Origin: Halalkalibacter wakoensis JCM 9140
GTDB lineage: Bacteria > Bacillota > Bacilli > Bacillales > Bacillaceae_D
Reading direction: 5' to 3'
Length of the DNA: 41,407 bases
Assembly: GCF_000513095.1 (NCBI RefSeq)
Contig: NZ_BAUT01000032.1
Location: 1 to 41,407, forward strand
The notes under the pieces were generated by a model. That model saw nothing but the letters and a program-made list of their open reading frames with translations, did not search any database and was not told where the DNA came from. How positions within the stretch are numbered: position 1 is the stretch's first letter; the number at the start of each line of letters is the position of its first letter. The position numbers and the translations under genes were made by a program. This document shows positions 40,414 through 41,407 of this stretch, piece after piece.

Positions 40414-40587
40414 TCACTCAGTGATTAAATTATATACCTCATCGATCACTTCTTCATCTTGTACATCAAATTCTACAAACAGACTATGTCTAATCATCGT
40501 TTTATTGACGGATCCTTCGGTAATATGAACAGCATTTGTTTTGATCCAATCGGCCATTTGTTGAATTTGTTTATTTGATTGACTCAT
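40414..40587 (-). CDS. Small acidic protein, unknown
   Basis: 57 residues from ATG 40587, which is 9-10 nt after GGAAGGAG; the upstream ATG at 40596 overlaps the ribosome binding site. A helix-loop-strand pattern (QIQQMADWIKTNAVHITEGS, then HSLFVEFDVQDEEVIDEVYN) gives one compact domain without membrane segment. No family recognised. It converges on the MFS gene. Confidence 0.6.
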   Translation of the reverse strand: MSQSNKQIQQMADWIKTNAVHITEGSVNKTMIRHSLFVEFDVQDEEVIDEVYNLITE

Positions 40588-40670
40588 CTCTTGCATTCTC
40601 CTTCCAAAAAAACCTTTCTTCCTAGGGTTTTCTAAATGATGATTTCTATACTTTAGTAATTAAGAAGAAA

Positions 40671-40712
40671 GAGGGCGTTGAAAAAGGAGAAATCGACTTT
40701 TTCAGTGAACGC
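40671..40712. repeat. Solitary right-end hairpin of element C
   Basis: GAGGGCGTTGAAAAAGG and CTTTTTCAGTGAACGC correspond to the right-end hairpin of element C (GAGGGCACTGAAAAAGG...TTTTTCAGTGCCCTC). The rest of the element is absent. Confidence 0.6.
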
Positions 40713-41029
40713 GGAAGAAGATTAACGGAGATCAAAGTTTTAAATGGATGGAAACGGATGAAAGATTATAGGGAACTGTTGTTGCATCAAGTTCAAAATA
40801 CCGTCCCTCGTTTTGATCGGTTGTATGGTTGTCGACTACAGGGGATGAACTTGGTCAGTTAGGAAGCTTACATTTGCTTTAGGGGAATGTGCCTCTGCTT
40901 CCTTTCTTCCTTATTATAATAGAAAGGACGACAAAATCGTTTTGGTGCTTCAGTAACTTCTAGGTGATGGAGAAGTAGAAATTGAGGTTTTAGAAAAGAA
41001 AACTGTGGTAAAAGGAGAGTAGGGAGTAA
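40713..41029. other. Gap with probable decayed coding sequence
   Basis: Several short coding-like stretches are seen on the plus strand (LTEIKVLNGWKRMKDYRELL near 40723-40790; DGEVEIEVLEKKTVVKGE near 40966-41021) but are broken by stops, with no start signals. I cannot name the former gene. Confidence 0.4.
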
Positions 41030-41032
41030 ATG

Positions 41033-41224
41033 TTGCTATGCATGCCGATTTGTGATAGATTATTATATCTAGCCGCAAAAATTAAATTTTAATTAGTTAT
41101 TGCGCAGAATTATTATTTGTGATAAATTAATACTTGTCGCCACAAAAGATTGAATGTTTTAGTGGTGGTTGCGAAAAAACTTTTTGAAAAAAGTATTGCG
41201 CAGAACAAAATGTTATGTTATTAT
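41033..41224 (+). promoter_or_regulatory. Three tandem rRNA operon promoters
   Basis: P1: TTGCTA (41033-41038), 17 bp, TAGATT (41056-41061). P2: TTGCGC (41100-41105), 17 bp, TAAATT (41123-41128). P3: TTGCGC (41196-41201), 17 bp, TATTAT (41219-41224). Each is followed by a GC-containing start region (GCCGC, GTCGCC, GTCGCT). TTGCGCAGAA is repeated in P2 and P3. The arrangement matches tandem rrn promoters of bacilli; P3 is the best match. Confidence 0.75.
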
Positions 41225-41407
41225 AATAAATGTCGCTGAGGAAAACAACGACAAACGAGTTCTTTGAAAACTGAACAAAAGCCAAGCGAAATAGAGATAC
41301 ATGATATCTCGTCAATTTTTTCTTATCGTTTTATTAAAAACGATAAAGTATCGTTAGCGATACATTTTGAGCTATGTTCCATCACTAACGTGATGAAACT
41401 CAAACAC
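41225..41407 (+). ncRNA. Leader of a ribosomal RNA operon (16S rRNA expected beyond the right edge)
   Basis: TTCTTTGAAAACTGAAC (41260-41276) is the boxA-like antitermination sequence found before 16S and 23S genes in bacilli. It is followed by hairpins TTATCGTTTT/AAAACGATAA and GTATCGTTAGCGATAC, of the kind that form the precursor stem. The 16S gene itself has not begun by 41407. Confidence 0.82.

Noticed and set aside
1-41407. tRNA genes, prophage or complete insertion sequences
   Set aside because: None recognised: no tRNA-like cloverleaf, integrase, transposase or phage structural gene was seen in any frame.

Overview
The window reads as a chromosomal segment of a low-GC, endospore-forming Bacillaceae bacterium. 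The evidence is strong AGGAGG-type ribosome binding sites, frequent TTG/GTG starts, the energy-stress pair RsbQ/RsbP, a CwlJ-GerQ spore germination pair, a B12-riboswitch-controlled metE, a BirA-box-controlled bioB, a MalK/MalR-type two-component system beside a malate-family symporter, and the promoters and leader of an rRNA operon at the right edge. The genus cannot be fixed from the sequence alone.

Layout. 0.4-4.5 kb: a small membrane-anchored subtilase, rsbQ-rsbP and a CarD-like regulator. 4.5-12.5 kb: a patchwork built around a duplicated cold-shock gene (two copies with identical protein, plus fragments of further copies), with a split MetE-like methyltransferase, a split aldehyde dehydrogenase, a possible ADP-ribosyltransferase-fold protein, a DUF3231 protein and several tiny genes. 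12.5-20 kb: DUF4023 and DUF421 proteins, a split flavin monooxygenase, a GNAT gene lying between two nearly identical compound repeats, alpha/beta and HAD hydrolases and small membrane proteins. 20-25 kb: cobalamin riboswitch, metE and a MEDS-PAS histidine kinase. 25-34 kb: an epimerase, a BCCT transporter (split), and a malate/oxaloacetate module consisting of sensor kinase (split), response regulator, cre site, malic-enzyme-like remnant, 2-hydroxycarboxylate symporter and FAH-family enzyme. 34-41.4 kb: tRNA-dihydrouridine synthase (split), cwlJ-gerQ (gerQ split), bioB, an MFS transporter, then three tandem rRNA promoters.

Two things stand out. First, the intergenic space is colonised by a layered system of palindromic repeats. 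Family A is a short terminator-like hairpin with 19 copies, about half of them starting within 10 bp of a stop codon. Family B is a 180-181 bp element made of four copies of one roughly 23-nt unit arranged forward, forward, reverse, reverse; it always follows an A element. Family C is a 184-188 bp three-hairpin element found inserted in A elements between 9-bp direct repeats. Stems in all three families differ between copies by compensating changes. No transposase is encoded here, so the mover must be elsewhere.

Second, seven otherwise intact genes each carry one apparent single-base loss, most explicable as shortening of a short homopolymer. This pattern looks more like residual sequencing error than gene decay; those genes are listed as pseudogene but may well be functional.
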